In this document: one piece after another, positions 46,024 through 53,595 of the stretch
Numbering within the stretch: position 1 is the first letter of the stretch
Layout of the letters: the number at the start of each line of letters is the position of its first letter
Source: Pseudaquabacterium terrae
GTDB lineage: Bacteria > Pseudomonadota > Gammaproteobacteria > Burkholderiales > Burkholderiaceae_C
Direction of reading: 5' to 3'
Assembly: GCF_013266755.1 (NCBI RefSeq)
Contig: NZ_JABRWJ010000006.1
Coordinates: 62,001-126,000 of the forward strand
Length of the DNA stretch: 64,000 nt
The notes under the pieces: generated by a model
Databases searched by the model: none
Seen by the model: only the letters and a program-made list of their open reading frames with translations
What the model was told of the DNA's origin: nothing
Position numbers and translations under genes: made by a program

Positions 46024-47628
46024 CTAGTCGTCGGCCGGTGCCTGGCCGGGCACCACCTCCAAGGCCCGCACCGGCAAGCGCAGGGCCCACAACATCCACA
46101 ACGCCGGCAGCGCGAGCACCGTCGAGACGATGAAGAAGCTCGGCCAGCCGATCGATTCGGCCAGCACGCCGGCCAGCGGCCCGACCCACACGCGGCCGAC
46201 CGACGCAAAGGCGCTCAGCAGCGCGAACTGCGTCGCGGTGAAGCGCTGCTGCGTCAGGCTCATCAGGAAGGCGAGGAAGGCTGCCGTGCCCATGCCACCC
46301 GACAGGTTCTCGAAGGTCACGACCATCAGCAGCGCGCCATCGACCTCGGTGGGCTGGCTGAGCGACACGATCCAGAAGTCGAAGGCCGGCATCGTCAGCG
46401 CGCCCAGGCTGCCCTTGCCCTGCGCCGCGAGCCACCAGAAACCGAGGTTGCTCGCCGCCTGCAGCACGCCGAACACCATCAGCGCGCGCCACAGCCCGAG
46501 CTTGAGCATCAGCAGCCCGCCGAGCAGCGCGCCGCCGATCGTCAGCCACAGCCCGATCACCTTGTTGACGACACCGACCTCGGCCGAGCTGAAGGCCATC
46601 GCCTTCAGCAGGAACGGCGTCATCAGTGCGCCGGCGAAGGCGTCGCCCAGCTTGTAGAGCACGATGAAGAGCAGGAAAGCCGCCGCGCCGCGCTGGGAGA
46701 AATAGCCGCGCAGGCCGCCGATCAGCGTGTCGAAGCGCGCGCGCCGCGCCGCCCAGCCGGCCAGCGGCAGCGTGAAGGCGATGCCCAGCAGCAGCGCGAG
46801 CAGGTCGACCCAGCGCGTTTTCAGCGCGGCACTCAGCGTGCTGCCCTCGAGCCACGGCGCGAGCAGCAGGCCGGCCAGCGGCGTCAGCAGGTGCAGCGTG
46901 ACGAGGTAGCCGGTCGCCGCGGCGAGCATCACCGCGACGAAGCCGATCAGGTCGTTGCGCGCGACGCTGGTCGGTGCCTCCGGCAGCGGCAGGCGCGGCA
47001 GCACCAGCGCCGAGAAGACCGCGGCGCCGACCATCAGCACGGCCATCAGCCGATACACCTCGGGCCAGGTCCAGCCGCTGCCGGTCACCGCATCGGTCCA
47101 GATCAGCGCGATGCCGCCGGACAGAATCATCGCCAGCCGGTAGCCCATCACCTTCAGCGACGAGCCCAGGCCCCGCTCGGCCGGCGGCAACAGGTCGGTC
47201 GTGAAGGCATCGATGACCACGTCCTGCGAGGCCGAGACGAAGGCGATCACCACGCCGAGCAGCGCAAAGAGCTGCAGCGCGCCCTTGGGCGGCGTCGCCG
47301 CCAGCAGCCACAGCAGCCCGGCCAGCACCAGCTGCGTCAGCACCAGCCAGCCGCGGCGCCGGCCCCAGCGCGGCCACAGCTCGAAGCGGTCCATCAGCGG
47401 CGCCCACAGGAACTTGAAGGTGTAGGGCAGGCCGACCAGGCTCAGGAAGCCGATCGTCGCGATGTCCAGCCCTTCGATCGACAGCCAGGCCTGCATCGCC
47501 TGGCCGGTCAGCGCCAGCGGCAGCCCGGAGGCGAAGCCGAGCACCGCGGTGACGAAGAGGCGATAGCTCGCGGCCAGGCGCGGATGCGGCAGGGGCCGGC
47601 GAAGGTGGGGATCGAGGGGGGTCGTCAT
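46024..47628 (-). CDS. AmpG-like MFS permease
   Basis: This 534-residue inner-membrane protein has about 12-14 hydrophobic helices. The AmpG-type features are LGFASGLPLALTGQAMQAWL, IGFLSLVGLPYTFKFLWAPL with MDR, ASQDVVIDAFTTDLLPPAER, and GLGSSLKVMGYRLAMILSGG. AmpG imports anhydro-muropeptides for cell-wall recycling; distant members carry other solutes, so the substrate is tentative. The ATG at 47628 is chosen over one 12 bases upstream that overlaps the divergent promoter. It is divergent from the GNAT gene. Confidence 0.88.
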   Translation of the reverse strand: MTTPLDPHLRRPLPHPRLAASYRLFVTAVLGFASGLPLALTGQAMQAWLSIEGLDIATIGFLSLVGLPYTFKFLWAPLMDRFELWPRWGRRRGWLVLTQLVLAGLLWLLAATPPKGALQLFALLGVVIAFVSASQDVVIDAFTTDLLPPAERGLGSSLKVMGYRLAMILSGGIALIWTDAVTGSGWTWPEVYRLMAVLMVGAAVFSALVLPRLPLPEAPTSVARNDLIGFVAVMLAAATGYLVTLHLLTPLAGLLLAPWLEGSTLSAALKTRWVDLLALLLGIAFTLPLAGWAARRARFDTLIGGLRGYFSQRGAAAFLLFIVLYKLGDAFAGALMTPFLLKAMAFSSAEVGVVNKVIGLWLTIGGALLGGLLMLKLGLWRALMVFGVLQAASNLGFWWLAAQGKGSLGALTMPAFDFWIVSLSQPTEVDGALLMVVTFENLSGGMGTAAFLAFLMSLTQQRFTATQFALLSAFASVGRVWVGPLAGVLAESIGWPSFFIVSTVLALPALWMLWALRLPVRALEVVPGQAPADD

Positions 47629-47675
47629 GCGCGGCGCCATTGTCGTGGCACCGGCCTGGGCGTCATGATGGACGC

Positions 47676-48197
47676 ATGAAGCTCATCTCCTGCACCGAAG
47701 CCGAGCACGCCGCGGCGATCCTGGCGATCTTCAACGAGGCGATCGCCAATTCGACCGCGCTGTACGACTACCGGCCGCGCGCGCCCGAGTCGATGGGGCC
47801 GTGGTTCGCGACCAAGCGGGCCAATGGCTTCCCGGTCATCGGTGCCGTGGACGACGCAGGCACGCTGCTCGGCTTCGCCAGCTACGGCACGTTCCGCGCC
47901 TGGCCGGCCTACAAGTACTCGGTCGAACACTCGATCTACATCCATGCCGATCACCGCGGCCACGGCCTCGGCCGCGTGCTGCTGCAGGCGCTGGTCGACG
48001 CCGCCGGCGAGCGCGACGTGCACGTGATGGTCGGCGGCATCGATGCGCGCAACGACGCCAGCATCGCGCTGCACGAGAAGCTGGGCTTCCAGCACGCCGG
48101 CACGATCCGCGAGGCCGGCTTCAAGTTCGGCCGCTGGCTCGACCTGGCCTTCTACCAGCGCACGCTCACGACGCCGCTGCAGCCGGTCGACGGCTGA
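47676..48197 (+). CDS. GNAT acetyltransferase of the phosphinothricin/methionine-sulfoximine type
   Basis: This 173-residue GNAT protein opens ISCTEAEHAAAILAIFNEAI and has the family mark STALYDYRPRAPESMGPWF. The acetyl-CoA motif is YIHADHRGHGLGRVLLQALV (about 90-110), followed by GGIDARNDASIALHEKLGF. It resembles YncA/Pat-type enzymes that acetylate phosphinothricin, methionine sulfone or similar amino-acid analogues. The physiological substrate is uncertain. It converges with the anti-sigma gene, with 4 bases between. Confidence 0.9.
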   Translation: MKLISCTEAEHAAAILAIFNEAIANSTALYDYRPRAPESMGPWFATKRANGFPVIGAVDDAGTLLGFASYGTFRAWPAYKYSVEHSIYIHADHRGHGLGRVLLQALVDAAGERDVHVMVGGIDARNDASIALHEKLGFQHAGTIREAGFKFGRWLDLAFYQRTLTTPLQPVDG

Positions 48198-48201
48198 AGC
48201 C

Positions 48202-49062
48202 TCACGTGCCGGGGCGCGGCCGCGGCGCCGGCAGCTCGGCCTCGATCTGCAGGTAGGCCGCCTGGCCCAGCGCCAGCAGCCGCTCGCGCGGCAGCTTGCC
48301 GACCAGCGCGCAGCCGAAACCTTCCTCGGCCCAGAAGAACATGTCGAGCTCGCCTTCGCGCTGGAAGCGGAATGCCGTGTGCGTGCCCGGCTCGGGCCGG
48401 CGCAGGTAGACGGTGACGCGCTCGCCGGCGGCGTTCTGGTACATCAGCTGCGCGCTCGGCCCCGCCACGTCGGGCAGCAGGCGGCCGCCGACGAGCTCGA
48501 AGCCCTGGGCGCGCAGGTCGAACAGCTTGACCGGCATCTGCAGACGCTTGGACAGCCAGCGCGCCAGATGCTGCTCCTGCGCACGCTGGGCCGCGGCGTC
48601 GCCCTGCGTGACGTCAACCTCGACCGGATGGCGCAGCTCGGGCGCATACACCGCGTGGGCAATGGCGGCGCGCTGCGTCCAGCTGGCCGTGGCAGGACTG
48701 GGCGCCTCGACGGCCGTCAGCGTGGTCATCGACGGTTTGAGCAGCCAAGTGGTGCCGGCGCCGAGCAGTGCGCCACCGACCAGCAGGCCGGCCACCAGTG
48801 CCGCGCGCAGCATCAGCCCACCGCGGCGCCCGGACGCCTGCACCAGGCGCTGCAAACCGGCGGGGACCGGCTCGTCGGCCAGCGGGCCGAAGCGTGCGCG
48901 CAGTGCGCTGCGGTCGGCAGCCCACAGCCGCACGCGCGCCGCGTCGTCGGGGTGCTCGTGCAGCCAGGTCTCGACGGCAGCGTGCGTCGCGGCGTCGAGC
49001 TCGCCGTCGAGCCAGGCCGACAGCTGCTCGTCGTCAGGATGAAAGGGCCGCTCGTTCGTCAT
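48202..49062 (-). CDS. Membrane anti-sigma factor of the RsiW/COG5662 type
   Basis: The protein has 286 residues. The N-terminal cytoplasmic anti-sigma domain (about 1-80) has the usual DDEQLSAWLDGELDAATHAAVE and LHEHPDDAARVRLWAADR. A membrane helix lies at about 84-105 (LRAALVAGLLVGGALLGAGT). The periplasmic part (about 110-280) contains LSKRLQMPVKLFDLRAQGFE and GGRLLPDVAGPSAQLMYQ, a pattern found in anti-sigma factors paired with small ECF sigmas. It follows the sigma gene after 4 bases and should sequester it. Confidence 0.9.
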   Translation of the reverse strand: MTNERPFHPDDEQLSAWLDGELDAATHAAVETWLHEHPDDAARVRLWAADRSALRARFGPLADEPVPAGLQRLVQASGRRGGLMLRAALVAGLLVGGALLGAGTTWLLKPSMTTLTAVEAPSPATASWTQRAAIAHAVYAPELRHPVEVDVTQGDAAAQRAQEQHLARWLSKRLQMPVKLFDLRAQGFELVGGRLLPDVAGPSAQLMYQNAAGERVTVYLRRPEPGTHTAFRFQREGELDMFFWAEEGFGCALVGKLPRERLLALGQAAYLQIEAELPAPRPRPGT

Positions 49063-49066
49063 CGCT

Positions 49067-49594
49067 TCAAACCACCCGCCGCAGCGTGCGCACCGGCTCG
49101 GCGCGCCCGTCCAGCCATTGACGCAGCACCGCGCGGCCGCGCGAGACGCGGGACATCACGGTGCCGATCGGAATGCCGAGCGCCTCGGCGCATTCGGCAT
49201 AGGTCAGCTGTTCGACGCTGACCAGCAGCAGCGGTTCGCGCTGCTCCGGCGTCAGCCGTGCCAGCGCGGCGCCCAGGTCGAGTCGCAGGCCGACGTCGAC
49301 GCCGGGATCGCTGGCCGTCAGCTCCTGCTGCGCCTGCAGGCGCGCCGGCTCCAGCACGGTGAAGCGGGCATCGCGCCGGCGGCCATCGAGAAAGGCGTTG
49401 TGGGCGATCGACAGCAGCCACAGCAGCATGTCGCGGCGCTGGTCGAACTGGTGCCAGTGGGCGAGCGCGCGCTCCAGCGTGCCCTGCACCAGGTCATCGG
49501 CGGCCGCGGCGTCGAAGACCAGCGAGCGCGCGTAACGCCGCAGCCGCGGGATCGCGGCGAGCAGTTGCTGGCGGAAGCAGTCCGGGGCGTGCAC
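49067..49594 (-). CDS. ECF-type RNA polymerase sigma factor (second)
   Basis: The protein has 175 residues. Region 2 is FRQQLLAAIPRLRRYARSLV, DDLVQGTLERALAHWHQF and MLLWLLSIAHNAFLDGRRR. Region 4 is ALARLTPEQREPLLLVSVEQ, then LTYAECAEALGIPIGTVMSR and VSRGRAVLRQWLDG. It resembles RpoE-like or PhyR-independent small ECFs paired with RsiW-type anti-sigmas. Unlike the first ECF in this window, it has almost no linker between regions. A possible 54-residue gene lies 66 bases upstream on the same strand. Confidence 0.93.
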   Translation of the reverse strand: MHAPDCFRQQLLAAIPRLRRYARSLVFDAAAADDLVQGTLERALAHWHQFDQRRDMLLWLLSIAHNAFLDGRRRDARFTVLEPARLQAQQELTASDPGVDVGLRLDLGAALARLTPEQREPLLLVSVEQLTYAECAEALGIPIGTVMSRVSRGRAVLRQWLDGRAEPVRTLRRVV

Positions 49595-49660
49595 CGAGGG
49601 GATACGGCACGGAAAGCCCCATTATTCCGGCGCCCAGTGCGCCGGGCGGCGCTGCGCGCT

Positions 49661-49825
49661 TTAGCGCGCCAGGAACAGCTGCTGCAGCGCCTGCCTGCAG
49701 GCCGCCCAGCCGTGCAGCGGGGCGGGGACCTGGGGCGGTGCCGGTGGCGTCCAGCGCTGCAGCAGCCGCAGCGGCGGCGGGGCATCGGCGGCGGCGGCGA
49801 CGCCAGCGGGCAGTCGCATGTCCAT
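49661..49825 (-). CDS. Possible 54-residue Pro-rich small protein
   Basis: An ATG at 49825 opens a short frame reading MDMRLPAGVAAAADAPPPLR, with PPAPPQVPAPLHGWAACRQA further on and the C-terminus ALQQLFLAR, stop at 49661. It has no signal peptide or known domain. It lies upstream of and on the same strand as the second ECF sigma gene, so it could be a target or co-transcribed partner. The stop lies inside a small GCGCGC-TTTA-GCGCGC hairpin (49654-49669). Its weak ribosome binding site and biased composition leave the call tentative. The rest of 49595-49954 shows only the LysR-type promoter region. Confidence 0.4.
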   Translation of the reverse strand: MDMRLPAGVAAAADAPPPLRLLQRWTPPAPPQVPAPLHGWAACRQALQQLFLAR

Positions 49826-49920
49826 CGGTTTTCTCCAACGCCCGCGGCGGGACGCCGGGCGGTCAGGCACTGTAGAACCGTCGATCCACGCACACAACGC
49901 CCGGAAGCGCACCACGACTT

Positions 49921-49932
49921 TGCAAACTTGCA
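49921..49932. promoter_or_regulatory. Candidate promoter/operator of the LysR gene
   Basis: TGCAA-AC-TTGCA forms a 5-bp inverted repeat about 22 bases before the lysR ATG, in an AT-richer stretch that also contains CTAGGATACT (49938-49947), a possible -10. The arrangement would suit LysR autoregulation. No good -35 at 17-base spacing is seen. Confidence 0.35.
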
Positions 49933-49954
49933 CTGAACTAGGATACTCGCCGGC

Positions 49955-50887
49955 ATGGATGAACTCGATTGGAGCGACCTGCGCTATGCACTGGCGGTCG
50001 GCGCGTCGGGCGGTCTGGCGGCGGCGGCGCGCCAGCTCGGGGTCAACCACACCACCGTGTTGCGCCGGCTCGATGCGTTGGAGGAGCGCCTGGGCGCACG
50101 GCTGTTCGAGCGCACGCGAAGTGGTTACCAACCCACCGAGGCCGGGGCGCTGGTCCTCGAACAGGCGCGGCGGATGGCCGATCGCGCCGAGGAGATCGAG
50201 CGCCAGGTGCTCGGCCGCGACCGCGCGCTAACCGGCCTGCTGCGCCTGACGACCGCCTTCGTCGTGATGGAGCACCTGCTGCCGCAGCCGCTGGCCGATT
50301 TCGCGCGCGCCTACCCGGGCATCGAGGTCGAGGTGGTCGAGAACGCGGTGCTGGTCGACCTGTCGCGCCGGCGCACGGCCGACGAGTCACCGGCCTGGAT
50401 GCGGCGCGAGGCGGACGTCGCGGTGCGGCTGTCGGCGCAGGTGGCCGAGCACCTGGTCGGCCGGCCGCTCGGGCTGACGCAATGCTGCGTCTACGCACGC
50501 CGCGGCGCGCCGGGGCTGCCGCAGGCGGTCGAGCCGCTGGCGGCGCTGATCCGCGACGCGCCGTGGGTGGCCTTCGAGCGCGACATGCAAAGCCGCGTCT
50601 ACGACCAGTGGATGAAGCGGCAGCTGGCGCAGGCGCGCGTGCGGCTGCGCGTCGACATCTTCAACGCCGTCGCCGCGATGCTGCACACCGGCATCGGCGT
50701 CGGGCTGCTGCCGACCTTCATGCAGGCGCGCCATCCGGAGCTGGTCGCGGTGTCGGAGCCGATCCCCGAGCTGGCGGTGCCGGTGTGGATGCTGACGCAC
50801 CCGGATCTGCGCCAGACGGCGCGTGTGCGGGCGTTCATGCAGGACGTCGGCGACGGGATTGCTGCCCGCCTCGATCCGCTGCCCTGA
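49955..50887 (+). CDS. LysR-family transcriptional regulator (second)
   Basis: The protein has 310 residues. The N-terminal helix-turn-helix (about 6-66) contains DWSDLRYALAVGASGGLAAA, ARQLGVNHTTVLRRLDALEE and FERTRSGYQPTEAGALVLEQ. The effector domain (about 92-300) includes READVAVRLSAQVAEHLVGR and MLHTGIGVGLLPTFMQARHP. The AAARQLGVNHTTVLRRLDAL pattern is typical of the subgroup with a Trp-Asp-Asp-like start that often acts on a distant or divergent target. It converges with the ghrA-like gene, 7 bases away. Confidence 0.93.
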   Translation: MDELDWSDLRYALAVGASGGLAAAARQLGVNHTTVLRRLDALEERLGARLFERTRSGYQPTEAGALVLEQARRMADRAEEIERQVLGRDRALTGLLRLTTAFVVMEHLLPQPLADFARAYPGIEVEVVENAVLVDLSRRRTADESPAWMRREADVAVRLSAQVAEHLVGRPLGLTQCCVYARRGAPGLPQAVEPLAALIRDAPWVAFERDMQSRVYDQWMKRQLAQARVRLRVDIFNAVAAMLHTGIGVGLLPTFMQARHPELVAVSEPIPELAVPVWMLTHPDLRQTARVRAFMQDVGDGIAARLDPLP

Positions 50888-50894
50888 ATCCGGA

Positions 50895-51800
50895 TCAGTA
50901 GCCGCGGCCGCGGTCGACCGCGTTCGGCAACGGCCGCCCGGCCTGCAGGCAGCGCAAGCCCGCGACGAACTGCCGCGCGACGGTCTCGTGCGACGGCTGC
51001 GCCGCGATGTGCGGGGTGATCGTGATGCCGGGCACGCCCCACAGCGGATCGTCGGCCGGCAGCGGTTCGTGCTGCTGCACGTCGAGCGCGGCGCCAGCCA
51101 GGTGGCCGGATTGCACCGCGGCGATCAGGTCGGTCTCGACGATATGGCCGCCGCGCGCGACGTTGATCAGATAGGCGCCGCGCGGCATCGCGGCGAAGGC
51201 TGCGGCATCGAGCAGGCCGCTGGTTTCGGGCGTTAGCGGCAAGGCGATCACGACGATCTGGCAGCGCCCGAGCAGCGCGTGCAGCGCGCCGCTGTCGCGG
51301 CGCCACGGCGCGACCTCGAAGCCCAGTGCCTGCAGTGGCGCGGCGGCTGCGCGGCCGACCTCGCCCCAGCCGAGCATGCCGATGCGGTGCCGCGCCGCCG
51401 GCAGCGGGTGGCGCGTCCAGCGGCGCTCCATCTGCTGCGCCTCGTACAGCGGCAGCGTGCGCGCGTGGCGCAGGCACATCAGCGCGACGTATTGCGAAAT
51501 GCCGAGCGCCTGCTCCGGATCGACGACGCGCGACATCGGCACCCCCGGCGCCAGGTCGGGCACCAGCAGCTTCTCGACGCCGGCGGCCATCGAGCAGACC
51601 CAGCGCAGCCGCGTCAGGCGCCCGGCAAGGCCCGGCGGCAGGCGCCAGCCGAGCACGACATCGATCGCGGCGAGCTGCGCGTCGTCGAGCGCGCGGTGGT
51701 CGGTCAGCAGCGTGAGCTCCGGCGCGGCGGCCTGCACCACCGCGGCCAGCGCGGCCGACTGCGCCGGATCCGGCGTCAACAGCAGCACCGTCGTGGTCAT
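50895..51800 (-). CDS. GhrA-like glyoxylate/hydroxypyruvate (2-hydroxyacid) reductase
   Basis: This 301-residue NAD(P)-dependent dehydrogenase has the Rossmann motif IGMLGWGEVGRAAAAPLQAL (about 145-165). The catalytic Arg lies in YLINVARGGHIVETDLIAAV, the Glu region in LDVQQHEPLPADDPLWGVPG, and the catalytic His in ITITPHIAAQ. The subgroup is GhrA, recognised by the short N-terminal domain with MAAGVEKLL. Its ATG overlaps the stop of the last solute-binding-protein gene by 4 bases with GAGGG upstream, so it is the sixth gene of that operon. A keto- or hydroxy-acid is therefore a possible breakdown product of the imported compound. Confidence 0.9.
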   Translation of the reverse strand: MTTTVLLLTPDPAQSAALAAVVQAAAPELTLLTDHRALDDAQLAAIDVVLGWRLPPGLAGRLTRLRWVCSMAAGVEKLLVPDLAPGVPMSRVVDPEQALGISQYVALMCLRHARTLPLYEAQQMERRWTRHPLPAARHRIGMLGWGEVGRAAAAPLQALGFEVAPWRRDSGALHALLGRCQIVVIALPLTPETSGLLDAAAFAAMPRGAYLINVARGGHIVETDLIAAVQSGHLAGAALDVQQHEPLPADDPLWGVPGITITPHIAAQPSHETVARQFVAGLRCLQAGRPLPNAVDRGRGY

Positions 51801-53587
51801 CGGCCCTCGACGTCGAGGTAGTGGTAGATGTCGCGCATGAACGGGTGGCGCCAGTAGTTGAGCAGCCACGGCTGCAGCAGATCGGCCTGCAGCCGGTGGC
51901 CGTGCACTTTATACGGCATGTAGGCGACCAGCAGATTCTTGGCCTCGTGCATCAGCGCGATCCGCTCGGGGCCGTCGGGCAGCCGGCGCTGGCGCTCGTA
52001 GAGGCGGTCGAAGGCGGGCAGCGCGAAGCGTGCGTCGTTCGATTCGTTGGCGTTCGGGCCGTACGCAATGCCGAGGAAGAAGCCGCCATCCGGCGACGCG
52101 GCGCTCCAGGCATAACCCCAGATCTGCAGGGCGCCGGCACGCGAGCGCTTGAGCATCTCGGCCCAGCCGGCGATCTCGAACTCGACGCGCACGCCGATGC
52201 GCTTGAGCGAGCGGTACCAGACCTCGTTGCCGTCGCGCGCGGCCTGGTTCTGCAGCGCCGCGATGCGCAGCGTCAGCGGCCGGCCATCGGGCAGCTCGCG
52301 CCAGCCATCGCCGTCGCGGTCGAGGTAGCCGTAGAGATCGAGCAGCGCGCGCGCCTTCGCCGGGTCGTGCTCGCTCATCTCGCTGCGGTAGGCCTCGTCG
52401 AAGCCCGAGGTGAAGGGCACGACCACCGACTGCGCGGGCACCGCCAGCCCGCCGCGCACCAGGCGGATCCACTGCGCGCCATCGTGCGCCAGCGCGATCG
52501 CGCGCCGCAGCGCCACCTTCTCGGGCGCATTGCCGCCGACGATCCGGTCGTCGCCGTTGAAGAAGCTCATGCTCATGTCCGCCGCCTGGCTCAGGTCGAG
52601 CCGGATGCCCTTCTTGCGCAGGAACGGCGCGAGCTGGCCGTTCGGCACCGCCAGCGTGCCGAAGCTGCCGGGCACCTCGATCGTGTCCAGTTGCCCGCCG
52701 AGGAAGGACAGCCACATCGGCTGCTGCTCCTCGATGATCTGGAACTCGATGCGGTCGACGCAGGGCAGGCGTCGGCCGGCGAGGCGCCGGGCGATGGCCT
52801 GCGCGAGTGGATCGTCGGCCGGCTCGCCGCTGTAGGGGTCGCCGCGGAAGCTCGGCGAACGCTCGAGCACCAGCCGCGAGCCGCGGCGCCAGGTCGTCAG
52901 CCGGAACGGGCCGGTGCCGACCGGGTGCGTGCCGATGTCGTTGCCGTAGCGCTCGACCACCTCGCGCGCGACCGCGCCGGTCAAGTACGGATGGGCCAGG
53001 TTGTAGATGAAGCGCGGCACCGGTTCGGCAAAGCGCAGCCGAAAGGTGTAGCGGTCGAGCACCTGCGCGCCTTCGACCTCGCGGTCGTAGTCGAAGGGCT
53101 TGCGCGTGGCGATCGCCGCGCGGCGCAGCTCGGACAGGCCGAGCAGCTTGGACTCCTCGAACAAATACAGGTCGCTCGAATTCCAGCGCGGGTCGTAGAA
53201 GCGCTTGATCGAATAGACGTAGTCGGCGGCGGTCAGCTCGCGCGGCTTGCCGCCGAAGGCCGGGTCGTCGGAGAACAGGATGCCGGGGCGGATGCGCAGC
53301 GTGATCTGCTTGCTGTCGGGCGTGATCTCCGGCATCGCCGCGGCGGTGGCCGGCTGCAGCCGCGGCGGCCGCGCGAGGTAGTCGAAGCGCAGCGGCGCTT
53401 CGAGGATGCAGGCCAGCAGCTGGAAGGTGTAGCGGCTGCTCTCGGTCTGCGGCGGGTCGAGCTGCGTTTCGGTGGCGGCGAGCGCCAGGTGCAAAGTCTT
53501 CGGGCCGCCTGCCGCGGACTGCGGGGCCGCAGCGCTGCCGATCGGAACCGCGGCAGCGCTGGCGATCAGGTCTCGACGGCGCAGCAT
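51797..53587 (-). CDS. Family-5 ABC solute-binding protein, paralog A (operon position 5)
   Basis: This 596-residue extracytoplasmic binding protein has a Tat-like N-terminus (LRRRDLIASAAAVP). The SBP_bac_5 pattern is LRIRPGILFSDDPAFGGKPR, VGTGPFRLTTWRRGSRLVLE and the hinge region MWLSFLGGQLDTIEVPG. A calcium-loop-like DRDGDG occurs near residue 420, and YMPYKVHGHRLQADLLQPWL near the end. It shares the segment RFYDPRWNSSDLYLFEESKL and GLSELRR with paralog E, so A and E form one subgroup. It starts 8 bases after paralog B. The ligand is unknown; oligopeptides, opines or glycosides are family-level options. Confidence 0.92.
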   Translation of the reverse strand: MLRRRDLIASAAAVPIGSAAAPQSAAGGPKTLHLALAATETQLDPPQTESSRYTFQLLACILEAPLRFDYLARPPRLQPATAAAMPEITPDSKQITLRIRPGILFSDDPAFGGKPRELTAADYVYSIKRFYDPRWNSSDLYLFEESKLLGLSELRRAAIATRKPFDYDREVEGAQVLDRYTFRLRFAEPVPRFIYNLAHPYLTGAVAREVVERYGNDIGTHPVGTGPFRLTTWRRGSRLVLERSPSFRGDPYSGEPADDPLAQAIARRLAGRRLPCVDRIEFQIIEEQQPMWLSFLGGQLDTIEVPGSFGTLAVPNGQLAPFLRKKGIRLDLSQAADMSMSFFNGDDRIVGGNAPEKVALRRAIALAHDGAQWIRLVRGGLAVPAQSVVVPFTSGFDEAYRSEMSEHDPAKARALLDLYGYLDRDGDGWRELPDGRPLTLRIAALQNQAARDGNEVWYRSLKRIGVRVEFEIAGWAEMLKRSRAGALQIWGYAWSAASPDGGFFLGIAYGPNANESNDARFALPAFDRLYERQRRLPDGPERIALMHEAKNLLVAYMPYKVHGHRLQADLLQPWLLNYWRHPFMRDIYHYLDVEGR

Positions 53588-53595
53588 CGGGCCGG

